Positions 34,676-45,071 of a DNA stretch of 57,841 bases are shown piece by piece (positions within the stretch are counted from its first letter, which is position 1; the number at the start of each line of letters is the position of its first letter). The translations under genes were made by a program, and so were the position numbers. Under the pieces are notes generated by a model that was not told the origin of the DNA, searched no databases, and saw nothing but the letters and a program-made list of their open reading frames with translations. Source of the DNA: Adlercreutzia shanghongiae (GTDB taxonomy: Bacteria > Actinomycetota > Coriobacteriia > Coriobacteriales > Eggerthellaceae); contig NZ_JAYMFI010000032.1 in assembly GCF_035830635.1 (NCBI RefSeq), positions 1 to 57,841 of the forward strand. The letters are read 5' to 3'.

Positions 34676-34852
34676 AAACATCCTCTTTTCCTGGCGAAAC
34701 ATTGACAGGGTTATAGCGAGGTTATTTCCCAGGGTTAAGGAAAACCATCCCTTGCTAAAGCGGTTTCCTCTGGAAGGTTATGCCCCCTTCTTCGCATAAT
34801 CGTGCTCGAAGCAGCCACATCAGCGGCTGAAGGAGAGACGAAGGGAGAACCC

Positions 34853-36511
34853 GTGAAGAGCTCCTCAAACAAGAATCTGACCCGCAGGAATCTTTTTAAG
34901 GCCGGCACCATCGTTGGCGCTGCGGCTTTGGGCACCACTGTTGTCAGCGGCTGCGCGCCGACCACAGGGCAAGAGCTTTCGACAACTGGCGACGCAACCG
35001 AATACGCCAAACCGGCGAGCGGAAACGCAACGCTTAATTTCATGAAAAAGCCCGAACCTATTACCGAGTTCGTCGACACCAAAGAATACGACATCGTCGT
35101 AGTTGGCGCGGGTGCCGCTGGCGTTGCCTGCGCGCTATCGGCCGTAGAGAACGGCGCCAAGGTAGCCGTTTTGCAGAAAGAGCTAACAGCTATTTCTCAA
35201 GGCAACTTCTGCAGTGGCATCTTGCTCGACAGCAGCGATCTAGCAGGTGTCGAAGCCGTCACCTCGGCATATATGTTCTCCAATCACCACAGCTCCCGTC
35301 GCGAGATTGTCGACATTTGGGCGAAGAACTCTGGCGAGGCGGTCACGTGGCTCATCGATCGCGCACTTGAAGCCGGGGCCCAGGTGATGGATGTGGGGAA
35401 CGACGCGCAAATGGCTGTCACAAACGTGAACGGCTACAAGCTCAATTACGTCACGGCGTTCTTCGGCCCCAAGCCCTATACGTATGGCGACGGCATGATC
35501 GCTCTTGCCGGCCTGGCCGAACAAAAGGGCGTCGATTTCTTCTACAGCACTCCTGGCGTACAGCTTGTCACCGATGAGGCGGGCGCCGTTACGGCCGTGG
35601 TTGGCGACGGCCCCGACGGCCACATTCTCTTTAACGCAACGAAGGGTGTGGTTCTGGCCTGCGGAGACTTCCAAAATGATGAGGAGATGTGTGATTACTT
35701 CGTTCCAGAGCTTAAGCACATCGACCGCAAGTGCATGAACCGCACGGGCGACGGTCACAAAATGGGCTACTGGGCGGGAGCGGCCCTCTCAAGCACCTAC
35801 TCGAAGATGGTGCACGACATGGACGCTGGCCCTGTGGCCATGATGGATCAGCCGTTCTTCCTGAACCTGAACGAGAAGGGTGAGCGCTTCGCCCCCGAAA
35901 GCATCGGCATGTACGTCACCAACAACTACGTGAGCGATGAGGAAGGCTGCGGCTACTACACGCAGGTCTTCGATGCCGATTACATCGCCCATGCCGACAC
36001 CTTCCCCGGCCTGGTTCCTCCCGAGGGGCTGCTTCCCTACATGCCCGAAGAAGACGTTGAGCGCGCTGGTGTCTTCCCCGACCTCATCGGAACCTATGCG
36101 GCAGACACCATCGAGGAGCTCGCCGAGAAGCTGGGCCTAGACCCCATCACCTTCAAGGCCAGCGTCGATCGCTACAACGAGCTCTGCGAGAAGGGCTCCG
36201 ATGACGACTTCGGAAAGCCCGCGGCCATGATGATCCCGATTAAGACTCCACCGTTCTACGGTATTCACCGCCATGTGCGCCTTAGCTGCCTGGATGGCGG
36301 CTTGGAGGTCGACGGAAACCTTCAATGCCTGAACACCGAGGGTGAGCCAATCAAGGGCCTGTATGCCATCGGCGTCGTGGGCTCGGGGAGCTCGGGCGGC
36401 GACAACTGGCTCGCAGGCGGCTCCACGGGATCGGCCTGCGTCGGCGGAACCGCGCTCGGACGCTCCTGCACAGCCGGCTACGTAACGGGGCGCATGCTCG
36501 CACAGCAATAA
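34853..36511 (+). CDS. TAT-exported FAD reductase (flavoprotein 3)
   Basis: This 552-aa protein has a twin-arginine signal NLTRRNLFKAG and lipobox VVSGC (Cys34). The FAD motif IVVVGAGAAGVACALSA lies at about residue 80. The C-terminal FAD segment reads GLYAIGVVGSGSSGGDNWLAGGSTG, again without the R-L-G-G-N of fumarate reductases. GTG 34853 is chosen because AGGGAG precedes it; a longer in-frame start at 34802 would add 17 non-signal residues. It is codirectional with LuxR3, unlike the divergent arrangement of the other pairs. The substrate is unknown. Confidence 0.88.
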   Translation: MKSSSNKNLTRRNLFKAGTIVGAAALGTTVVSGCAPTTGQELSTTGDATEYAKPASGNATLNFMKKPEPITEFVDTKEYDIVVVGAGAAGVACALSAVENGAKVAVLQKELTAISQGNFCSGILLDSSDLAGVEAVTSAYMFSNHHSSRREIVDIWAKNSGEAVTWLIDRALEAGAQVMDVGNDAQMAVTNVNGYKLNYVTAFFGPKPYTYGDGMIALAGLAEQKGVDFFYSTPGVQLVTDEAGAVTAVVGDGPDGHILFNATKGVVLACGDFQNDEEMCDYFVPELKHIDRKCMNRTGDGHKMGYWAGAALSSTYSKMVHDMDAGPVAMMDQPFFLNLNEKGERFAPESIGMYVTNNYVSDEEGCGYYTQVFDADYIAHADTFPGLVPPEGLLPYMPEEDVERAGVFPDLIGTYAADTIEELAEKLGLDPITFKASVDRYNELCEKGSDDDFGKPAAMMIPIKTPPFYGIHRHVRLSCLDGGLEVDGNLQCLNTEGEPIKGLYAIGVVGSGSSGGDNWLAGGSTGSACVGGTALGRSCTAGYVTGRMLAQQ

Positions 36512-36539
36512 GCCCCGCACGGTAATAGCCCTTCCCTAG

Positions 36540-36572
36540 ACGACGGCGGACGATGGGTCCGCCGTCGTTTTA
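36540..36572 (+). terminator. rho-independent terminator after flavoprotein 3
   Basis: ACGACGGCGGAC/GTCCGCCGTCGT, a 12-bp stem with a 5-nt loop, is followed by TTTTAG, 28 nt beyond the stop. Confidence 0.88.
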
Positions 36573-36628
36573 GCTTGCCCCAGAAGCGCACCACCGCTCT
36601 GCAGCCGGGCTCGAATCTGCCTCTGTGC

Positions 36629-36904
36629 TCACATGGTAGTTGCCAGGCTGGCCGGCACGAGCTCGCGCCCATATTCGTAAATCGTATCGCTTGGGAGGTC
36701 GATTTCGTCATTCCAGAACACGCAAGTTCTACTTTGGTCAAGCTGCACGCTGGAAAACAGCCCCCTCAAATTCGCAAGCGGCGCATAAGACGGAATCTCT
36801 CGAACATCCTCCTCCACATCGTAGAGAACGATTCGCCCATCGTCGAATTCCACCTTCAACCTAAGGTTTGGCAACGTCTCAAGACGCTTGATTCGTGGAA
36901 TCAT
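36629..36904 (-). CDS. DUF2442-type protein
   Basis: This 91-aa protein opens with a short beta-rich domain (RLKVEFDDGRIVLYDVEEDV) of the DUF2442 type and ends in FWNDEIDLPSDTIYEYG. It starts 11 nt after the DUF4160 gene, with GGGAGCG as ribosome-binding site. DUF4160 and DUF2442 genes commonly occur as adjacent pairs and have been suspected to form a toxin-antitoxin-like unit; function is unproven. Confidence 0.75.
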   Translation of the reverse strand: MIPRIKRLETLPNLRLKVEFDDGRIVLYDVEEDVREIPSYAPLANLRGLFSSVQLDQSRTCVFWNDEIDLPSDTIYEYGRELVPASLATTM

Positions 36905-36915
36905 CAGGTCGCTCC

Positions 36916-37170
36916 CTATTCAAGAGGCGGGAGCTTTTCAATAACTTGCGAGTCCCACATCGCCTGAAGCTGGTCGGCATAAAGGGCCAGCCACTCCTGC
37001 ACCATCTTCTGCGCTTTGACGGGTAAATCACCTTCGATCATTTCGAAGGTTTGAATATTAAATTCACCAACATACTCGCCATACAGGGCATGTATATGAC
37101 TCGGCTCATGCTCTTTTGGCTTGAAGAACATCTTGATGACAATACCGTAGAAGCGAGAGATTTCGGGCAT
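36916..37170 (-). CDS. DUF4160-type protein
   Basis: This 84-aa protein reads MPEISRFYGIVIKMFFKPKEHEPSHIHALYGEY and then AQKMVQEWLALYADQLQAMWDSQ. The EHEPSHIHALYGEY block is the core of DUF4160. The start at 37170 matches the usual family N-terminus; a longer frame upstream is not similar. It is first of a two-gene unit with the DUF2442 gene. Confidence 0.8.
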   Translation of the reverse strand: MPEISRFYGIVIKMFFKPKEHEPSHIHALYGEYVGEFNIQTFEMIEGDLPVKAQKMVQEWLALYADQLQAMWDSQVIEKLPPLE

Positions 37171-37257
37171 GCTTGCTCCAATCGCGCAGCTGTCTTGGCC
37201 GCAAGTATAGCATCTCAAATCAAATCGAGTCACGCATAGGGCCATTGTATCGCAAAG

Positions 37258-37290
37258 AAAAGGCCCGCCACCCAACGGTAACGGGCCTTT
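37258..37290 (-). terminator. terminator of the second ECF sigma operon
   Basis: On the minus strand AAAGGCCCG...CGGGCCTTT is followed by TCTTT, 36 nt after the anti-sigma-like gene. Confidence 0.8.
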
Positions 37291-37325
37291 CGAGAAAGAG
37301 CATCTGGCTAGCTCAGCAAGACTGC

Positions 37326-37979
37326 TTATCGCTCTGCAGCCGAGTTCGATTCCGATTCTACGCTGACGTTCCAGTTGCCCGGCTCGCCGGACACCTGGTA
37401 GACGTAGGTGGAGCCGTTCGCCTCGTAGGTGCCTGTCGCGACGCCCTTGGCGGCCAGTTGTTCGGTGATGTCGATGGGCTCGACTTCGGCGCCGTCGCCC
37501 GGGGCGAGCAGCACATGGCCGTCATCGGATTCCAGCACCATGGCACCCGCCGCGCCCGATGCGCTGGCACCTTCGGCGGCAGAGTCCCTGATCTCATAGG
37601 TGGTACCGCTGAAATCGCCGTCTTCTGCCGACATGGTGATCGCGACATCGCCGCCGGCGCCATCGGCGTCTTCTGCGACGTACTCGATCGTGCCGATGAC
37701 GGCATCGCCGTTCTGGGTCATCTGCACGTCCATCTCCATCGGCTCGCCGTTCACCCACACGGTGGCCTTCTCCACCCATGTCTCGCCCGTGGCGGCATAG
37801 CACACGCCGTTGGTCACCACGAACACGCCGAGCAGGCCCGCGCAGGCAGCCGTCGCGCACTTGAGTGCGATGGCGCGCTTCTTCGTTTTCTCCATGGGAA
37901 TGCCCTTCACCTTTCCCAGCAATTCAGCAGGAGCATGGATGCCTTCCATCATGGCTTTGTACTGGCTCTGGTTGCTCAT
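37326..37979 (-). CDS. membrane anti-sigma-like protein
   Basis: This 217-aa protein has an N-terminal cytoplasmic segment (about 35 residues) and a single transmembrane helix (about 38-62, ALKCATAACAGLLGVFVVTNGVCYA). The extracytoplasmic domain is Ala/Gly/Glu-rich and beta-like. It starts inside the ECF sigma gene (56-nt overlap) with GGAGGCG as ribosome-binding site. Position and topology suggest it is the cognate anti-sigma factor, although no classical zinc anti-sigma motif is visible. Confidence 0.65.
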   Translation of the reverse strand: MSNQSQYKAMMEGIHAPAELLGKVKGIPMEKTKKRAIALKCATAACAGLLGVFVVTNGVCYAATGETWVEKATVWVNGEPMEMDVQMTQNGDAVIGTIEYVAEDADGAGGDVAITMSAEDGDFSGTTYEIRDSAAEGASASGAAGAMVLESDDGHVLLAPGDGAEVEPIDITEQLAAKGVATGTYEANGSTYVYQVSGEPGNWNVSVESESNSAAER

Positions 37980-38463
37980 CGTTCCACGCCTCCTTCAGTT
38001 GCTGTCTCAACAATTTCCTGGCTCGGGCAAGACGGGTGCGCACCGTGGGCTCTTTGACGCCCAGAATAACGGCGATTTCGCGGGTGCTGTAGTCCTCGAA
38101 GTAGAACAGGTGCACGACGATGCGGCACTTCTCGGGCAGCTCGCCGAGCGCCGCGTACAGCGCCTCGTGGTCGGGCTCGTCGAACGCCGGCGGCGCCATG
38201 TCGGCATCCCGCACCTCGCGCAGCTCCACGCGCCGGCGCCAGAGCGTTCGCCATAGGCTTCGGCACTCGTTCACCGTGACGCGAATGAGCCAGGGTTTGA
38301 GGCGCTCGGGCGCCGTGTCGGCCGGCGGCTTCTCGTAGAGCTTCAGAAACACCGCCTGGGTCACGTCGTCGGCATCGGCCGCCGAGCGCGTTTGCGCAAG
38401 CGCGATGCGATAGACCATGTCCCCATAGTCGTCGACGGCTTTGCGATACTCCCGGTTGTCCAC
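37924..38463 (-). CDS. ECF-type RNA polymerase sigma factor 2
   Basis: This 179-aa protein has sigma region 2 (YGDMVYRIALAQTRSAADADDVTQAVFLKLYE, about residues 12-43) and region 4 (YSTREIAVILGVKEPTVRTRLARARKLL, about 132-160). I take GTG 38463 with GAGGG upstream as start; the open frame extends a further 49 codons without similarity to the family. It overlaps the downstream anti-sigma-like gene by 56 nt. Confidence 0.9.
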   Translation of the reverse strand: MDNREYRKAVDDYGDMVYRIALAQTRSAADADDVTQAVFLKLYEKPPADTAPERLKPWLIRVTVNECRSLWRTLWRRRVELREVRDADMAPPAFDEPDHEALYAALGELPEKCRIVVHLFYFEDYSTREIAVILGVKEPTVRTRLARARKLLRQQLKEAWNDEQPEPVQSHDGRHPCSC

Positions 38464-38611
38464 GTGCTTCCCTCTTGTCCGAATGCAGAAGGCATCAACG
38501 CGGCGGGTGCTAGCAACCCGCCGCGCCGATGCCTTCCGTGAAAGGCCTTTCAAGGGTAATACGTTTGAGAAAGCGAGAATGTGCGGTGGCCGAGAAATAT
38601 TTTGATGCACC
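38464..38611. other. upstream region of ECF sigma 2
   Basis: No gene is seen. A hairpin-like GCGGCGGGTTGCTAGCACCCGC-type inverted pair around 38505-38525 lies upstream of the sigma start and could be a leader structure or operator. A clear -35/-10 pair is not visible. Confidence 0.3.
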
Positions 38612-38736
38612 TCAGAACTGCAACAGCCCCTCCATAGAGCAGTGCAGGGCGCAGGCTAGGCGGTAGACCATCTCGGCCGACCAATGGGAATCGAGGGCAT
38701 CTTACCCGCTGTCGGCTTGAAGGGGTTGGCAGTCAT
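38612..38736 (-). pseudogene. remnants: ATPase N-terminus and an XRE-like tail
   Basis: ATG 38736 with GAGGAG upstream opens MTANPFKPTAGKMPSIPIG, the typical N-terminus of AAA-family ATPases in this bacterial family. It then stops at TAG (38656-38658) before any Walker motif. An overlapping frame over the last ~75 nt reads HWSAEMVYRLACALHCSME and ends at 38612-38614, resembling the end of an XRE helix-turn-helix protein. Two truncated genes thus appear fused by deletion. A C-terminal stub of the ATPase family lies at 3800-4063. Confidence 0.5.
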
Positions 38737-38894
38737 GGCATCTCCTCACGTTGCACCACTTACACCAACTTTATACTGTTTGCACTATTCAACCGCCGAG
38801 CTGCCGCACCAGCACGGCCATCGCGTTCGCGCCGCCATCGCTCACAGGGTCCGGGCAATGTCGTGGTCGCCAACCGACCCCCTTGGCTCAAAAC

Positions 38895-39423
38895 CTACAG
38901 TCCGAACTCTTCGAACAGGGCGTCACGATAAGTCGCATCGCCCGACGCCCGGAGAACGTCCTCCAGCCGATCGGCGGCAGACAGTCTCTCCATCAGGGCG
39001 AAGAGGCGCGCCTCACCCTGCTCGATGCCTTGCTCGACGCCCTCTGCCCTGGCACGACGGCAGCGGATTTCGGTATCCTGCTCATAGGTAAGCACGCGAT
39101 TCACCCACTCACGGTCCTGATTGTACGAGGCGGCGAGGGAATCGATGTCCCGGGACAGCTCCCCGTCGGCCTCTCCCGTTTGGACGTAGTGTAGCACGTC
39201 ACGCAAATCGGGCCGCACCTCGGCCGCCCTCTCGCGCGAACACATCCATGCGGATACCTCGACTCGCTGCCGCCGGTTCTACGGCCTGCTCGGCATTGAG
39301 GTACTCGATGCGGCCCACGTCGATTCCCAGGGCGGCGCGCAGCACCCGGCGGCACACGTCCTCCCTGCACATCACCCTATTGAACATCCACCGGTCAGAG
39401 AACGAGAGCTCCCTTCTCTCCAT
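38895..39423 (-). pseudogene. Rpn-family nuclease/transposase-like, degraded
   Basis: From ATG 39423 the frame reads MERRELSFSDRWMFNRVMCRE and continues to RGIRMDVFAREGG, the N-terminal part of Rpn/PD-(D/E)XK 'transposase_31' proteins. The remainder (DLRDVLHYVQTGEADGELSRDIDS and VNRVLTYEQDTEIRCRRARAEGVEQG) continues in another frame. The central catalytic region normally found between the halves is missing. The gene is therefore frameshifted and internally deleted. Intact relatives promote recA-independent recombination. Confidence 0.75.
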
Positions 39424-39690
39424 GCCAGGCTCCTTTTCGTCTTTTGTACGTTGGGAGCCCACCCTAGCATTCCAAAACCGCACTTTTGTCGCCGGGAAGC
39501 CGCATCTGATGCCTCCCCCGAGTCGCAGCGTAGACGCATCAACTTCGCATTCGTCACCCCGTCGAATCCCCTCTGTGCCTGCTCAAGCGCCCCCAGATGC
39601 ACCTTTTCGGTATCGGACGTGGGGCTGCACGCACCTAAGAGGCTCCATGAAAGCATACAGTACTCAGTGGATACGGGAACCGTAGCGCTC
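39424..39690. other. intergenic, nothing recognised
   Basis: These 267 bp lie between the degraded Rpn-type gene and ispF. I see no conserved protein frame, terminator with U-run, or repeat here. Confidence 0.4.
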
Positions 39691-40182
39691 TTACCTCTCG
39701 CGGCACACGAGGCAGGTGGCGTAGGCGGTGATGCCCTCCTCGCGGCCCTCGTGGCCCAAGTGCTCGGTGGTGGTGGCCTTCACGCCGACGTTTTCCACGG
39801 GCACGCCCATGGCACGAGCGAGGTTCTCACGCATGGCGTCGCGATGAGGCGAGAGCTTCGGTGCCTGGGCGGCGATAACGCTATCGACGTCGATGATTTC
39901 GAAACCCCGCTCGCGCACGTAACGGGCCACTTCGGCCAGCAGCTTCAGCGAGTCGGCGCCCTTGTAGGCCGGGTCGGTGTCGGGAAAGAGCTTGCCGATG
40001 TCGCCCCCGCGCACGGCGCCCAGCAGCGCGTCGGATATGGCGTGGGCCAGCACGTCGGCGTCGGAATGACCATCGAGCCCCTGATGATGGGGGATATCCA
40101 CGCCGCCCAAAATGAGTTTGCGGCCCTCGGCGAAAGCGTGCACGTCCATGCCGAGGCCCGTGCGCAGGTTGCGAATATCCAT
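39691..40182 (-). CDS. ispF: MECDP synthase (2-C-methyl-erythritol cyclodiphosphate)
   Basis: This 163-aa enzyme of the MEP isoprenoid pathway has the metal-binding GMDVHAF at residues 11-17, LGGVDIPHHQGLDGHSDADVL, and the C-terminal VGVKATTTEHLGHEGREEGI. It follows ispD by 9 nt. The standard length indicates a complete, unfused IspF. Confidence 0.96.
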   Translation of the reverse strand: MDIRNLRTGLGMDVHAFAEGRKLILGGVDIPHHQGLDGHSDADVLAHAISDALLGAVRGGDIGKLFPDTDPAYKGADSLKLLAEVARYVRERGFEIIDVDSVIAAQAPKLSPHRDAMRENLARAMGVPVENVGVKATTTEHLGHEGREEGITAYATCLVCRER

Positions 40183-40191
40183 TCCTGCCCC

Positions 40192-41034
40192 CTATCGATG
40201 CTCGGAATTCAAAAGCATGGTGCGCACGGCGCTGGCGAGCAGAACGTAGTCCTCGGGCACCGTGAGCTTGATGTTGTCGCGCTTGCCTTCCACGATCATC
40301 ACCTTACCGCCGAGACGCTCGATGAGCGACGAGTCGTCGGTGCCCACGAAGCCGTCGGAAAGCGCCGAGGCGTGGGCGCGACGGTAAATGCCCGTGCGGA
40401 ACACCTGGGGCGTCTGCGCGTTCCAGAACACCGAGCGATCCGGCGTGCCCACCACAACACCGTCTTCCACAACCTTCAGCGTGTCCACGGCCGGGTGCGC
40501 CACAATGGCGCCGTCGGCGTCGAAGTTGCCCTTCACCGTGTTGATGGTGTGCTCGATGAGGTCGGGCGAGACGAGCGGGCGGGCGCCATCGTGCAGCACC
40601 ACGTACTCGTACTCGTTGCCCACCATTTCCAAACCCGAGAAGGCCGACTCCTGGCGAATGGAGCCCGACGGCGCCAGCACCACCGGCGTCACGAACGGGA
40701 ACGGGTCAATGGCGCGAGACAAATACTCGCGCATGCGCTCCTCAGGGCAGACGATGACGATAAGGCCCACATCGCCCACGGCATCGAAAGCCTCGGCGGA
40801 CCAGGTGAGAATGGGCTTGCCAGCGATTTCCACCAGCTGTTTGCCGCCCTCCTTGCCGAAGCGCTCCCCCGTGCCGCCGGCCAGAATGATGGCCGCCGTC
40901 TGGGGGTTCTTGTCCACCTTGCCCTGCAGCTGCAGAAGCGGCGACGAGAGCGCATCGAAATCGAGGTCGTCCATGAGAAAGGATGGCTCGCGAAGAACCG
41001 AGGGCTCGGTAACGGGATCGACGATGTTCGGCAT
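40192..41034 (-). CDS. ispD: MEP cytidylyltransferase
   Basis: This 280-aa enzyme transfers CMP to methylerythritol phosphate. The nucleotide-binding loop IILAGGTGERFGKEGGKQ starts at about residue 48, and HDGARPLV and the C-terminal DNIKLTVPEDYVLA-type segment are present. There is an N-terminal extension of about 45 residues (MPNIVDPVTEPSVLREPSF...) not typical of the family. Start ATG 41034 has GGGGG 5 nt upstream. It forms an operon with ispF. Confidence 0.94.
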   Translation of the reverse strand: MPNIVDPVTEPSVLREPSFLMDDLDFDALSSPLLQLQGKVDKNPQTAAIILAGGTGERFGKEGGKQLVEIAGKPILTWSAEAFDAVGDVGLIVIVCPEERMREYLSRAIDPFPFVTPVVLAPSGSIRQESAFSGLEMVGNEYEYVVLHDGARPLVSPDLIEHTINTVKGNFDADGAIVAHPAVDTLKVVEDGVVVGTPDRSVFWNAQTPQVFRTGIYRRAHASALSDGFVGTDDSSLIERLGGKVMIVEGKRDNIKLTVPEDYVLLASAVRTMLLNSEHR

Positions 41035-41124
41035 AAATTCCCCCTGGGGCTTAAGCGAATGTTGGCCCTTAGTATAAGCCAACGACGCCAACCACATGTC
41101 CCGCCAAGGCGAAACGGACAAAAG

Positions 41125-41151
41125 AAGGGACGAGGAAAGCCCTCGTCCCTT
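41125..41151 (-). terminator. rho-independent terminator after clpC
   Basis: AAGGGACGAGG/CCTCGTCCCTT, an 11-bp stem with a 5-nt loop, is followed on the minus strand by CTTTTGTCC, 26 nt beyond clpC. Confidence 0.82.
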
Positions 41152-41176
41152 CAGAAAATTCAGCGATTCGCTGCCG

Positions 41177-43765
<2,589 letters not shown>

Positions 43766-43836
43766 GGTTTGCCTCGTTCCTTGGTTGGTGCCCGTCTGCA
43801 GGTACTCTCTCGCGATTTCGGGTATGCCGGGCACGG

Positions 43837-43882
43837 AATATAGTTCCCGAGCAGTTTAGCACTCACCTCGCCGAATTGCTAA
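43837..43882 (-). promoter_or_regulatory. clpC promoter with CIRCE-like HrcA operator
   Basis: TTAGCACTC (43856-43864), nine bases, then AATTGCTAA (43874-43882) matches the CIRCE consensus TTAGCACTC-N9-GAGTGCTAA at 16 of 18 positions. A -10 TATATT (43837-43842, minus) lies 13 bp from the operator, which would overlap the -35. Repression by HrcA is the established meaning of this element. Confidence 0.78.
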
Positions 43883-43901
43883 ACCCAGAGCCCCAGAGCC
43901 C

Positions 43902-44939
43902 CTATTTTGTGGGCACGTTGTGAGGGGAGGAGCCCTGCGCGGACCCGCCACCGTCCGAGGCGGCGCCGTCCTTATGCACGGGCGCCTCTTTCCCGGTCTC
44001 CTCGGCGGCGGCCCGCTCGTACTCGTCGCGGCCGTCTTGGCGGGCGTCCTCGCGGCGCACGTCGCGCTCGATCTTGCGCAAGTTCGCGTTCTGGAACTCG
44101 GCCACGAAGCCGGCTGAGAAAATGCCGCCGGGAATGGCCACGAGCGCCACCGACAGGAACATGATGACCGATCCCACGATGCGCCCGGCCGGCGTGATAG
44201 GCACCAAGTCGCCGTAGCCGGTGCCGGTGATGGTGGTCACGGCCCAGTACACTCCCGACAGTAGATTATTGAATTTGTCGGGCTGAGCCGGATGCTCGAT
44301 TTCGTACATGACCACACTGGACACCACCACGAGCATGGCAATGGCCAAAAACGCCGCGACAATCTCATGGTAGTGCTTCGATACGACGCGTCCGATGGTG
44401 CGCAGGCCGCGCATATAGCGCGATATCTTCACGAGGCGCACGAGGCGCAGCACGCTGATAACGTCTTGCAGCTGCGGCGTGATGGGGAAAAACCACGCCA
44501 CCACGTTGGGCCCGAACGACAGAAGATCGATGATGCCCCAAGGCGAGAAGATGTAGCGCACCCGCGCTTGCGCCGACGAGCAATCGCCGTAGGCCAAGTC
44601 GGCAATCCAGATGCGCGCGAGGTACTCCAAGCAGAAGCACACCGTGGAAAAGCGATAGAAGCCCTGGATGACGCTGGCGGCCACCGGGTCGAGCCCCGGC
44701 TGGGTGGAGACGAACACCACCACCGCGTTCAGCAGAATGAGCGTGAACAGCGCGCCGCCCACAATCTTCGCCGGCCAATTCGCCTTGCGCAAGTTCTCCA
44801 ACGCGTAGAAGGTCTGGCGTTTGAGCTCAGGGGCGCGGGACACCTTGAGGCGGCGGCGGAAGCGATCCACGCGCTCACGATGCCGCTCGCGCTCCTCGTC
44901 CCGCTCGCTCTTGTCGTCGCTCCGCTCGCTCTCTCTCAT
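43902..44939 (-). CDS. voltage-gated K+ channel-like ion transporter
   Basis: This 345-aa protein has a charged cytoplasmic N-terminus and a six-helix membrane domain (about residues 50-265). S4 reads VLRLVRLVKISRYMRG with regularly spaced basic residues, and the pore loop reads YWAVTTITGTGYGDLVP. The filter is TGTGYGD, close to but not identical with the TVGYGD consensus. A charged, low-complexity C-terminal tail follows. ATG 44939 is used as start (GGGGGAG just upstream). It probably forms a tetrameric K+ channel. Confidence 0.87.
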   Translation of the reverse strand: MRESERSDDKSERDEERERHRERVDRFRRRLKVSRAPELKRQTFYALENLRKANWPAKIVGGALFTLILLNAVVVFVSTQPGLDPVAASVIQGFYRFSTVCFCLEYLARIWIADLAYGDCSSAQARVRYIFSPWGIIDLLSFGPNVVAWFFPITPQLQDVISVLRLVRLVKISRYMRGLRTIGRVVSKHYHEIVAAFLAIAMLVVVSSVVMYEIEHPAQPDKFNNLLSGVYWAVTTITGTGYGDLVPITPAGRIVGSVIMFLSVALVAIPGGIFSAGFVAEFQNANLRKIERDVRREDARQDGRDEYERAAAEETGKEAPVHKDGAASDGGGSAQGSSPHNVPTK

Positions 44940-44993
44940 GACTCCCCCTTCCCGCGCTCCGCATTCTTGCATTCCACATACCCCTGATTCTAA

Positions 44994-45026
44994 AAAGCAG
45001 AAGGCCCGCGCCGGCAGGCACGGGCC
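44994..45026 (-). terminator. terminator of the transhydroxylase operon
   Basis: On the minus strand GGCCCG...CGGGCC with an inner GCC/GGC pairing is followed by TTCTGCTTTTTAG, about 45 nt after the FKBP stop. It would end the long operon that starts at 51300. Confidence 0.6.
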
Positions 45027-45071
45027 AACTGTAAGTAAGCTGGTAACTGTTGATGCGAAATCGGCATCTTG

